Assembly: GCF_044594925.1 (NCBI RefSeq)
Contig: NZ_CP138991.1
Coordinates: 2,728,001-2,792,000 of the forward strand
DNA length: 64,000 nt
Source of the DNA: Maribacter sp044594925
Lineage (GTDB): Bacteria; Bacteroidota; Bacteroidia; Flavobacteriales; Flavobacteriaceae
Direction of reading: 5' to 3'
Below are positions 53,156-61,429 of this stretch, piece by piece. The notes under the pieces are model-generated. The model made no database searches, was not told the DNA's origin, and was given only the letters and a program-made list of their open reading frames with translations. The position numbers and the translations under genes were made by a program. Each line of letters begins with the position of its first letter. Position 1 is the first letter of the stretch.

Positions 53156-53524
53156 ATGTTGATAAAAGGTTTATATGAAATATTAAATTTTGACTTCCAA
53201 GAAAAGCATATTGAAGCCGAGGTAAAACTTAATAGAACGCATGAGATTTTTGAGGGTCACTTTCCCGGTCACCCTGTCCTTCCTGGCGTTTGCGTCATTC
53301 AAATGATTAAAGAATTTACGGAAAAAGCACTGAACAAAAAACTTTTGCTCTCTGTAGCTTCGAACGTAAAATTTATGGCGGTTATTAATCCTGAGAAAAA
53401 CGATACCATAAATTTTAAATTGGACCTCACCGAATCAGGTGATGAAATCAAAGTAAAGAACACGGTTAGCTTTGATGATACCTTGGCACTAAAATTGAGT
53501 GCTACTTTTAAAAACAGGGCATAA
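53156..53524 (+). CDS. Hotdog-fold FabZ/ApeI-like protein
   Basis: 122 residues. Keeps the FabZ loop HFPGHPVLPGVCVIQMIKEF with the catalytic histidine of HFPG, but the acid that follows in FabZ (EALAQ helix) is a glutamine here (IQMIKE). This is the pattern of ApeI-like proteins of aryl polyene clusters. It may dehydrate the polyene chain with an altered acid, or act as a structural partner of the other hotdog proteins. One base overlap with the next gene. Confidence 0.85.
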   Translation: MLIKGLYEILNFDFQEKHIEAEVKLNRTHEIFEGHFPGHPVLPGVCVIQMIKEFTEKALNKKLLLSVASNVKFMAVINPEKNDTINFKLDLTESGDEIKVKNTVSFDDTLALKLSATFKNRA

Positions 53525-54009
53525 TGCAACAGTTTGTTTTGGTTCTTCTTTTAAGTATTTTACCCTTTGGAATATCACTTTCCGAAGTTCGTGAAAAGTA
53601 TGCTAAAGCTGAAGAAAGTCCTGAAATAACAGAAAACCTATTTTCAGCATTATCCGACATCAAGGAAACGGACGATACTATTTTTTTAGCCTATAAAGGA
53701 GCGGTACTCACTTTAAAAGCAAAGCATAGCAAGGGGATTAAACATAAAAAGGAATTTTTTAAAAATGGGGTTGCACTGTTAGAGTCTGCACTAAGTGCTT
53801 CACCAAACAATCTAGAAATACACTTTATTCGGCTAACGGTACAAGAAAATGCTCCTAAAATTGTACGGTACAACAAACAAATCGAAGCCGACAAACGCTT
53901 TATTCTTAAAAATTATAATTCCAGTGAAGACGAAGCGTTAAAAAAAATTATCAAAAAATATAGTTCAAAGTCAGCGCTTTTTTCGGAGAACGAAAAGCAA
54001 TTATTCTAG
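53524..54009 (+). CDS. Exported small helical protein, unknown
   Basis: 161 residues. Signal peptide-like start (MQQFVLVLLLSILPFGISLS), then alpha-helical repeats reminiscent of TPR units: FLAYKGAVLTLKAKHSKGI, NGVALLESALSASPNNLEI HFIRL. No catalytic motif. Likely periplasmic. Conserved position in the transport part of the operon suggests a scaffold for the LolA/MMPL machinery, an inference. Confidence 0.75.
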   Translation: MQQFVLVLLLSILPFGISLSEVREKYAKAEESPEITENLFSALSDIKETDDTIFLAYKGAVLTLKAKHSKGIKHKKEFFKNGVALLESALSASPNNLEIHFIRLTVQENAPKIVRYNKQIEADKRFILKNYNSSEDEALKKIIKKYSSKSALFSENEKQLF

Positions 54010-54024
54010 GGGCTCCCTTATACG

Positions 54025-54032
54025 TATCTTTG
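54025..54032 (+). promoter_or_regulatory. Possible internal -7 box in the pigment operon
   Basis: TATCTTTG, a perfect TAnnTTTG, inside the 68-base gap before the GT2 gene, the longest gap in the operon. No matching TTG -33 was found. It would let the last genes be expressed apart from the synthase genes. Confidence 0.35.
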
Positions 54033-54077
54033 TCATAGATATACCAACGACCTGTAACGGCATTAAAACCGTAATAA

Positions 54078-55280
54078 GTGGCAGAAAATATACCGTCTAT
54101 ACATGAGAGAATGCAACAATTTGGCTGTTGTGTTCTAGTACCGACTTACAACAACGACAAAACCCTGTCAAGAGTGCTCCAGGGCATTCTGGATTTAACC
54201 GCAAATATCATTGTCATAAACGATGGCGCAACGGACAACACCGCGAAAATTTTAAAAAACTTTCCTCAGGTACAACAGGTTCATTTACCCCAAAATAAAG
54301 GAAAAGGAAATGCCCTTAAAATAGGTTTCAAAAAAGCTTTAGCGCTCAATTATTCCTACGCGATTACCATTGATTCCGATGGCCAACACTTTCCAGAAGA
54401 TATCGTAGTATTTCTTGATGCATTAGCAGAAGAAAATACCAAAAATGTGCTTTACATCGGTGCCAGAAACATGGAGCAGTCAGATGTTCCTGGTAAAAGT
54501 AGTTTCGGGAATAAATTCTCTAACTTCTGGTTTTGGTTTGAAACTGGAAATTGGCTAACGGATACCCAATGCGGTTATCGCTTATACCCACTAAGAGAAA
54601 TAGAAAAGCTGAACTTGATTACCCCTAAATTCGAATTTGAAATAGAGGTCATAGTAAAGGCCGCTTGGAACGGAACATTGGTCAAAAACGTGCCGGTTAA
54701 AATTCTATACGATGAAGAGGAACGGGTAACACACTTTAGAACGGTCCCGGATTTTACACGCATCAGCATACTGAACACCTCGTTCGTCTTAGTGGCAATC
54801 TTTTATATAAAACCAAGGGATTTTTATAGACGATTAAAGAAAAAAGGAGTTAAAAAGTTTCTTTTAGAGGATGTATTGGGAAGCACTGATACTCCGTCAA
54901 AAAAAGCATTTTCCATTGCCCTTGGCGTCTTTATTGGTCTAAGTCCTTTTTGGGGGCTTCATACCCTTTTAGTAATTCTGCTAGCCTTCATTTTTAAACT
55001 GAATAAACCCATTGCATTCGCCTTCTCCAATGTAAGTCTTCCTCCGTTTATACCGTTTATCATTTTTTTTAGTTTGCAAATAGGTGGATGGATTTTAGGC
55101 GAACCACTTTCTTTGTCACTTGACTCCATTACAACAGATTTTGATTTTCTTACTAATCTAAAAACCTACATCTTAGGCAGTTTGGTATTGGCTGTACTAG
55201 GGGCATTCGTTTTCGGCGGAATAGGTTATCTTTCTATTCTATACATAGGAAAGCGGAAAATAGCCGTAAACAATGGGTAA
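54078..55280 (+). CDS. Glycosyltransferase family 2 fused to DUF2062
   Basis: 400 residues from a GTG start; ATG 54111 (residue 12) is an alternative. N-terminal GT2 domain: CVLVPTYNNDKTL, VINDGATDNT and TIDSDGQHFPED (DxD-type metal site), then TQCGYRLYPL. From about residue 270 a DUF2062 domain with membrane helices: AFSIALGVFIGLSPFWGLHT and SNVSLPPFIPFIIFFSLQIGG. This fusion occurs repeatedly in aryl polyene and dialkylresorcinol clusters. It may add a sugar or lipid-linked sugar; the acceptor is unknown. Overlaps the MMPL gene by eight bases. Confidence 0.9.
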   Translation: MAENIPSIHERMQQFGCCVLVPTYNNDKTLSRVLQGILDLTANIIVINDGATDNTAKILKNFPQVQQVHLPQNKGKGNALKIGFKKALALNYSYAITIDSDGQHFPEDIVVFLDALAEENTKNVLYIGARNMEQSDVPGKSSFGNKFSNFWFWFETGNWLTDTQCGYRLYPLREIEKLNLITPKFEFEIEVIVKAAWNGTLVKNVPVKILYDEEERVTHFRTVPDFTRISILNTSFVLVAIFYIKPRDFYRRLKKKGVKKFLLEDVLGSTDTPSKKAFSIALGVFIGLSPFWGLHTLLVILLAFIFKLNKPIAFAFSNVSLPPFIPFIIFFSLQIGGWILGEPLSLSLDSITTDFDFLTNLKTYILGSLVLAVLGAFVFGGIGYLSILYIGKRKIAVNNG

Positions 55281-58200
55281 TCTCTTATTCAGGACATACC
55301 AAGGTATTTTAAAAAATAAAATAACGAGTATTCTAGTACTCCTTTCCGTAGCGGGGCTACTTGGTTTTCTTGCTTCAAAAATTAGCTTTGAGGATGATAT
55401 TACGTCTTTAATCCCTTCCAATGAAGAAACACAGCGGATACAGAAAGTCCTAAAGTCTATTTCCTTTACGGACAAAATTATAGTAAATATTGAAAAAAAT
55501 CCTGAAGCTTCTGTAGATGAACTCACCCAATACGCCACAGATTTTATAGACAGTATTCAAAAAACCCATGCGTCATATATTAAGAATATTCAGGGTAAAG
55601 TAGCGGATGCCCAAGTCTTAAAAACCTTTGATTTTGTTTACGACCATCTTCCGCTTTTTTTGGATAAAACGGATTATGAAGGCATAAATCAGAAATTATC
55701 CAAAGACAGTATAACCGCAATAACCACTCAAAATTATAGGACCCTAATTTCACCGTCGGGAATAATAGCAAAAAAAAGCATCTTAAAAGACCCCCTAGGG
55801 TTGTCCTTTATTGCCCTAAAAAAATTACAACAACTTGGTGTGGCTGAAAATTTTAAGCTGAAGAACGGGTTTTTAGTAAATAATGCAGAGACCAACATCT
55901 TACTTTTTATAACACCCGTACACCCATCTAGTGCTACAGTTGAAAACAAACCTTTATCTGACGGACTTTATAAATTACAGGAGAAGCTTCAAAAACGCTT
56001 CAATTCTAAAGTTGAAGTTTCTTTTTTTGGAGCTGCTTTGGTAGCTGTTGCCAATGCCGGACAGATAAAAAGCGATATACAATTTACGGTAAGCATAGCT
56101 ATGATGCTTCTGGTAATTCTCCTTATTCTTTTTTATAGAGCGATAAGGCTACCATTGATTCTATTTGCCCCCACCCTATTTGGAGCTCTGCTAGCACTAG
56201 TTTTTCTGTATTTACTAAGACCTCATATTTCCGCTATTTCTTTAGGCATTGGTGCTATTTTACTGGGAGTGACCTTAGATTACGCCTTACACATCCTTAC
56301 GCATATTCGCAGCGGTAGGTCGGTAAAAGAATTATATGAAGAAATTGCGCCTTCTATACTCATGAGTAGCCTTACCACGGCAGCTGCCTTTCTATGTTTA
56401 CTTTTTTTAGATTCGCAAGCCCTTCAGGATTTAGGAATTTTTGCAGCAGTTAGCGTTACTGGAGCCTCTTTATTTGCATTGGTTTTTATTCCTGTAGTCT
56501 ATAGGCCAAAAACGATTCAGGTTTCTAAAAAAAATATACTTGACCGCATTTCAGCGGTAGATTTACATAAAAACAAACTTGCCATAGGGTTCTTGATGCT
56601 AATTTGTATTACCAGTGTTTTTACTTATAAGGATGTGATTTTTAATCAGGATATCAGTAAACTCAACTATGAGTCGGAAGTACTGAGCAAAGCACGTCAA
56701 AAATTAGAAAAACTTACGGATATCGCCTCAAAATCCATTTATCTAAGCACCTATGGGGATGACGATGAAACAGTACTACAGCGTAACGATTCTATTTTTA
56801 AAGAACTTCAACAATTAAAGCAAGACAAGGACCTCGTTAACTTTACCTCTGTTGGAAGTCTTATAAAATCTACAAAAACACAAAAGAGAAAAATCAATGA
56901 TTGGGAAATGTTTTGGCAAAAGCAAAAAATAGATACCCTACAGCGCAATTTAATTACTAGTGGCACAACCCTAGGCTTTAAACCAAATACGTTTAATGCA
57001 TTTTATGGTTGGCTACGAACGGATTTTAAAACAATTGCACCAAAAGAATTTGAAACCATACCCGCACTATCCACATCCGACTATATTGTAACGGACGAAA
57101 ATGGAACTACGATAACCTCACTTTTAAAACTAAAAGAAGAAAACTTCGATGCAGTTACGGCCCGTTTCAAAAACTCCGAAAATACCCTTCTTATTAACAG
57201 AAAGCAGGTAAATGAATCGTTCTTGGGCACGCTAAAAAACGATTTCAACAGCTTGCTTCGTTATTCTCTTATTACCGTTTTAATAATTCTTCTTGTGTTC
57301 TATAGAAGTCTCTCGTTAACACTCGTTACCGTTATACCTATATTCTTAACTTGGTTTTTGACCGTAGGTATTATGGGCTTGCTGCAGATTGAATTCAATA
57401 TTTTCAACATCATCATCTGTAGTTTTATTTTTGGGCTCGGCGTAGATTATAGCATCTTTATCACCAACGGCCTCTTGGCGGAGTATAGAACAGGAGGTAG
57501 AATACTTCCTACACACAAAACTTCTATAATCCTTTCGGTAATTACCACTATAGCAGGCGTAGGTGTTATGATTTTTGCTAAGCACCCCGCCTTATATACC
57601 ATATCTAAAGTTTCGCTTATAGGTATTTTTTCGGCTGCTTTTGTTTCCTTTATACTACAACCCTTACTGTTCCGGCTGTTTATTGGAAATACAAGGAAAA
57701 GGCCTATTTCATTGCGTTATTTTATACATTCTGTTTTTTCTTTTTTTTATTTTGGCACTATAGGGCTTCTTTTTTCGCTATATGCCTCGATAGTTATGAA
57801 GCTTAGGCCCAATAGCGTTCTTAAAGAGAATTTGGGGTTTCATCAATGGGTCTCTAAATTTATGGGCTCCGTACTCTACACCAACCCTTTTGTTGGCAAG
57901 AAAGTACTAAACCCCCACGGAGAAGAATTTGAAAAACCGGCGATGATTATTGCCAACCATACCTCGTTTTTAGACATTCTCTGTCTTGGGATGCTACATC
58001 CAAAGATGATTTTCTTGGTCAACGATTGGGTCTATAATTCTCCAATCTTTGGAAGTGCTGCTAAATTTGTTGGGGCATATCCGGTATCCGGTGGCGTAGA
58101 AAACGGAGAAGCCTATCTAAAGAAGAAAGTAGCACAAGGATTTTCCATAATTGCATTCCCGGAAGGAACTCGCTCCACAAGTAATAAAATAAAACGCTTT

Positions 58201-58965
58201 CACAAGGGGGCTTTTTATCTAGCGGAACAGCTTCATATGGATATTCTTCCCGTACTCATTCATGGTAATTCTGAAGTACTACCAAAGGGAAGTTTTGTAA
58301 TTCGTGATGGCAGTATTACCGTAGAATTATTACCTCGCATAACTCCAGATGACGATACCTATGGAAGCAGTTATAAGCAGCAGGGAAAATTAATTGGAGC
58401 CTATTTTAGGGATGAATTCCGGCGTCTCAGAAAAAAGATTGAAACAGCTACTTATTGGCATAAAACGGTATTAGAGCATTACAGGTTTAAAGGGTCTTCC
58501 TTATATGATTTAATAAAAAGCGACCTCAAAGATTTTGCAGCACCCTACAAGGAGCTATGTAATATTATTGGAGCGAAAGAAACCATAATACATTTGTCTG
58601 AAGACCAAGGGCAGCTAGATTTGCTGCTAGCACTGGATAGCATAGACCGTAAAATATATTCCTACATATGGGATTCAAGCGCCAGAAGTATCTTAAAGCA
58701 TAATTTTTTAACCCATCAATATAGTAAAATTAGCGTTTTTGATGCTCCTTCCGCAGCGTTTGAAATAACAGCTCAAGTACTTATTCTTAATCTTAAAGAT
58801 ATAGACATGAACAAGGTTAAAACTAAAGTAAGTCAGGAAATCACTACCTTAATCTTGTTGAAATCGAGCAGAAATCTGAACTTAGCCCAACTATCTCTAG
58901 AAGATTTTTCTGTTCTTATCCAAAATGATACATTTATCGTACTTAAAAAAGAAAGTCTTAAATGA
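55273..58965 (+). CDS. MMPL/RND transporter fused to PlsC acyltransferase
   Basis: 1230 residues. Residues 1 to about 820 form two RND/MMPL halves: membrane helix, large periplasmic loop, then a bundle (VSIAMMLLVILLILFYRAI, GIGAILLGVTLDYALHI and the second-half match CSFIFGLGVDYSIFI). From about 850 a PlsC-type acyltransferase follows with NHTSFLD (H896 to D901) and FPEGTRS (962-968). The last about 150 residues look like a degraded methyltransferase fold (IHLSEDQGQLDLLLALDS) with the SAM loop altered. MMPL proteins move lipids; a fused acyltransferase suggests acylation coupled to transport. Overlaps neighbours on both sides. Confidence 0.93.
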   Translation: MGNLLFRTYQGILKNKITSILVLLSVAGLLGFLASKISFEDDITSLIPSNEETQRIQKVLKSISFTDKIIVNIEKNPEASVDELTQYATDFIDSIQKTHASYIKNIQGKVADAQVLKTFDFVYDHLPLFLDKTDYEGINQKLSKDSITAITTQNYRTLISPSGIIAKKSILKDPLGLSFIALKKLQQLGVAENFKLKNGFLVNNAETNILLFITPVHPSSATVENKPLSDGLYKLQEKLQKRFNSKVEVSFFGAALVAVANAGQIKSDIQFTVSIAMMLLVILLILFYRAIRLPLILFAPTLFGALLALVFLYLLRPHISAISLGIGAILLGVTLDYALHILTHIRSGRSVKELYEEIAPSILMSSLTTAAAFLCLLFLDSQALQDLGIFAAVSVTGASLFALVFIPVVYRPKTIQVSKKNILDRISAVDLHKNKLAIGFLMLICITSVFTYKDVIFNQDISKLNYESEVLSKARQKLEKLTDIASKSIYLSTYGDDDETVLQRNDSIFKELQQLKQDKDLVNFTSVGSLIKSTKTQKRKINDWEMFWQKQKIDTLQRNLITSGTTLGFKPNTFNAFYGWLRTDFKTIAPKEFETIPALSTSDYIVTDENGTTITSLLKLKEENFDAVTARFKNSENTLLINRKQVNESFLGTLKNDFNSLLRYSLITVLIILLVFYRSLSLTLVTVIPIFLTWFLTVGIMGLLQIEFNIFNIIICSFIFGLGVDYSIFITNGLLAEYRTGGRILPTHKTSIILSVITTIAGVGVMIFAKHPALYTISKVSLIGIFSAAFVSFILQPLLFRLFIGNTRKRPISLRYFIHSVFSFFYFGTIGLLFSLYASIVMKLRPNSVLKENLGFHQWVSKFMGSVLYTNPFVGKKVLNPHGEEFEKPAMIIANHTSFLDILCLGMLHPKMIFLVNDWVYNSPIFGSAAKFVGAYPVSGGVENGEAYLKKKVAQGFSIIAFPEGTRSTSNKIKRFHKGAFYLAEQLHMDILPVLIHGNSEVLPKGSFVIRDGSITVELLPRITPDDDTYGSSYKQQGKLIGAYFRDEFRRLRKKIETATYWHKTVLEHYRFKGSSLYDLIKSDLKDFAAPYKELCNIIGAKETIIHLSEDQGQLDLLLALDSIDRKIYSYIWDSSARSILKHNFLTHQYSKISVFDAPSAAFEITAQVLILNLKDIDMNKVKTKVSQEITTLILLKSSRNLNLAQLSLEDFSVLIQNDTFIVLKKESLK

Positions 58966-60512
58966 AATCGCATTACGACGTAGTTGTTATAGGGAGTGGC
59001 ATGGGAGGATTGGTTGCCGCCAATATTCTAGCGCGTGAAGGTCGTAGTGTCTGTGTATTAGAAAAAAACAACCAATATGGTGGCAACTTGCAGACCTTTG
59101 TTCGGGAACGTACCATTTTTGATACAGGTGTACACTATCTAGGCGGACTCTCAAAAGGGCAAAATTTATATCGGTATTTCGATTATTTGGATATTTTGGA
59201 TGGACTCCATTTGAAAAAATTAAACGACGACGGTTTTGATATTATCACGTTTGATAACGACACGGTTTCCTATCCGCATGCGCAGGGCTACGAAAATTTT
59301 ATCACCCAATTAACAGCACAATTTCCAGAAGAGAAAAGTGCCATTACGACCTACTGCAGCAAACTTAAAGAAGTCTGCCACAAGTTTCCACTTTATAACC
59401 TAGAAGAAGGGAAACCCTACGGAAATGATGCCGAAATTTTTCAACAATCCGCAAAAGAGTATATCGAGAGCATTACAACAAATACAAAACTCAGAGCTGT
59501 ACTCGCGGGCTCCAATCTATTATATGCCGGAGACCCGGACAAAACACCTCTATATGTGCACGCGCTCTCTATTAACTCCTATATAGAAAGTGCTTACCGT
59601 TGCGCAGATGGTGGAAGTCAAATTACCAAACTACTTATTAGACGATTAAGAGAGCACGGTGGCGAAGCCTACAAACACAGTGAGGTGGTAGACATGACCT
59701 GTGAAAATAAGCAGCTCAAATCAGTTCAAGTAAAGGATGGTACCATTGTGTCCGGAGATTTGTTTATTTCCAATATTGAACCCAAACATACCTTGAAAAT
59801 GATTGGGGAAGAGCATTTTAGAAAATCCTACAACTATAGAATAGAACAAATGGAAAGTACTATATCTGCCTTTAGCATTCATATTGTACTTAAACCAGAA
59901 ACCTTCAAATACCTGAACAAGAATTATTATCATTTTAAAGATTACCGAAAGGTTTGGGAAGGTCATAAGTATACGAAAGAAAGCTGGCCGGAAACCTATA
60001 TGATCTCTATGGGTGTACGCAAAAATCAAGGAGAATGGGGAGAGCAGTTGACGGCCATCACCTACATGAACTACGATGAAGTGGCAGTTTGGGAAAATAC
60101 GGTCAACACCGTTGCGCATAAAAACGAGCGCGGACAAGACTATGAGGATTTTAAAAAAGAAAAGACCGAGAAATTACTTGATGAACTGGAGAAAAAATTT
60201 CCAGACTTACGGAATTGCATACAATCTGTGTACACCTCTACCCCGCTATCATACAGAGATTATATAGGATGTAATAAAGGTTCTATGTATGGTTACGTCA
60301 AAGATGTAAACGATCCATTAAAATCGTTCATTTCCCCCCGAACAAAGATCAGCAACTTATACTTTACCGGGCAAAGTCTTAATATGCATGGTATCTTAGG
60401 AGTAACTATTAGCGGTGTAGTTACATGTTCAGAAATTCTAGGAGGAGAATACCTTATCAATAAAATAAAGGGCGCCACCTCTAAACAAAACAAAGAAAAA
60501 ATCACTGCCTAA
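58962..60512 (+). CDS. Phytoene desaturase-like FAD oxidoreductase
   Basis: 516 residues. Dinucleotide-binding GSGMGGLVAAN at 11-21, then LEKNNQYGGNLQTF and the FDTGVHYLGG stretch, and a C-terminal FAD closing motif YFTGQSLNMHGILGVTISG. Family members (CrtI, retinol saturase) add or move double bonds in polyenes. In this locus it may adjust the aryl polyene or aromatise the DarA/DarB cyclohexanone to the resorcinol; the latter step needs an oxidase and no other dedicated candidate is seen except the halogenase-like protein. Four-base overlap upstream; shares one base with the JmjC gene. Confidence 0.88.
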   Translation: MKSHYDVVVIGSGMGGLVAANILAREGRSVCVLEKNNQYGGNLQTFVRERTIFDTGVHYLGGLSKGQNLYRYFDYLDILDGLHLKKLNDDGFDIITFDNDTVSYPHAQGYENFITQLTAQFPEEKSAITTYCSKLKEVCHKFPLYNLEEGKPYGNDAEIFQQSAKEYIESITTNTKLRAVLAGSNLLYAGDPDKTPLYVHALSINSYIESAYRCADGGSQITKLLIRRLREHGGEAYKHSEVVDMTCENKQLKSVQVKDGTIVSGDLFISNIEPKHTLKMIGEEHFRKSYNYRIEQMESTISAFSIHIVLKPETFKYLNKNYYHFKDYRKVWEGHKYTKESWPETYMISMGVRKNQGEWGEQLTAITYMNYDEVAVWENTVNTVAHKNERGQDYEDFKKEKTEKLLDELEKKFPDLRNCIQSVYTSTPLSYRDYIGCNKGSMYGYVKDVNDPLKSFISPRTKISNLYFTGQSLNMHGILGVTISGVVTCSEILGGEYLINKIKGATSKQNKEKITA

Positions 60513-61381
60513 TGGGAACGTTTAAGACATCTGCCGTGCCTGTATTGGAGCATATTTCCAAAAAGGATTTTATTGAACAATACTACAAACCTCAAAAGCC
60601 GGTACTTATTAAAGGACTGACCAAGGATTGGCCCGCATTTAAAAAATGGACTTTAGAATATATACAGAATAAGGCTGGGGACCAAATAGTGCCGCTATAT
60701 AACAATGAACCGGCAAAAGATAAGCAAAGTGTTTATGCCCCTGTCAAAGAGATGAAGTTGAAGGATTATATAGAAATCCTAAAGACAAAACCTACGGACC
60801 TAAGAATCTTCTTTTATGAGATTTTAAAAAAAATGCCAGAACTAACCCAAGATTTTCAGTATCCCGATATTGGACTCAAATTCTTTAAAAAATTACCTGC
60901 TTTATTTTTCGGAGGCGGAGCATCCAAAGTATTTATGCACTATGATATTGACCTACCGGATAGTATGCATTTTCATTTTGATGGACATAAACACGTGACG
61001 CTCTTTTCCCCTGAGCAGACAAAATATTTGTACAGAGTACCCCATTCCATTCATAATTTGGAATCGATAGATATGGATAATCCAGACTTTAAAAAATATC
61101 CTGCACTAAAATATGCTGAAGGCCTTACTGCGGAGATGGAACATGGGGACGCACTTTTTATGCCTAGTGGCTACTGGCATTATATTAAATATCTAGATGG
61201 AGGTTTCTCCATGACGTTAAGGGCATTACCAAGGCATCCCAAAAGATTCGCGAATATGTTGTATAATGTACTTATCATGCGAAATTTTGATAATTTTACA
61301 AGGAAATATTGGGGTCAAAAATGGCTCGATTATAAAGATGAATTGGCCATAAAAAGAACACATAAGAATCTACCGAACTAA
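60512..61381 (+). CDS. JmjC/cupin-like iron(II) oxygenase
   Basis: 289 residues. FIH-like cupin: PVLIKGLTKDWPAFKKW at 30-46, iron ligands HYD (H143, D145) and H223 in MPSGYWHYIKYL, with K160 (DGHKHVTLFSP) a plausible 2-oxoglutarate contact. All three metal ligands are kept, so an active 2-oxoglutarate/Fe(II) dioxygenase is likely. Family members hydroxylate proteins or small molecules. In the pigment locus it may hydroxylate the chromophore, the alkyl chains or a partner protein. Begins on the last base of the desaturase stop. Confidence 0.83.
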   Translation: MGTFKTSAVPVLEHISKKDFIEQYYKPQKPVLIKGLTKDWPAFKKWTLEYIQNKAGDQIVPLYNNEPAKDKQSVYAPVKEMKLKDYIEILKTKPTDLRIFFYEILKKMPELTQDFQYPDIGLKFFKKLPALFFGGGASKVFMHYDIDLPDSMHFHFDGHKHVTLFSPEQTKYLYRVPHSIHNLESIDMDNPDFKKYPALKYAEGLTAEMEHGDALFMPSGYWHYIKYLDGGFSMTLRALPRHPKRFANMLYNVLIMRNFDNFTRKYWGQKWLDYKDELAIKRTHKNLPN

Positions 61382-61429
61382 CTTCCATCGGATTAGGGAA
61401 AATTAATAAGGCCATTTTAATAGATTACA

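Noticed and set aside
54050..54072. ACGG...CCGT inverted repeat before the GT2 gene
   Set aside because: Only four base pairs; likely chance.
59721..60137. 138-codon open frame on the minus strand inside the desaturase gene
   Set aside because: Shadow of a well-supported flavoprotein gene; translation shows no domain.
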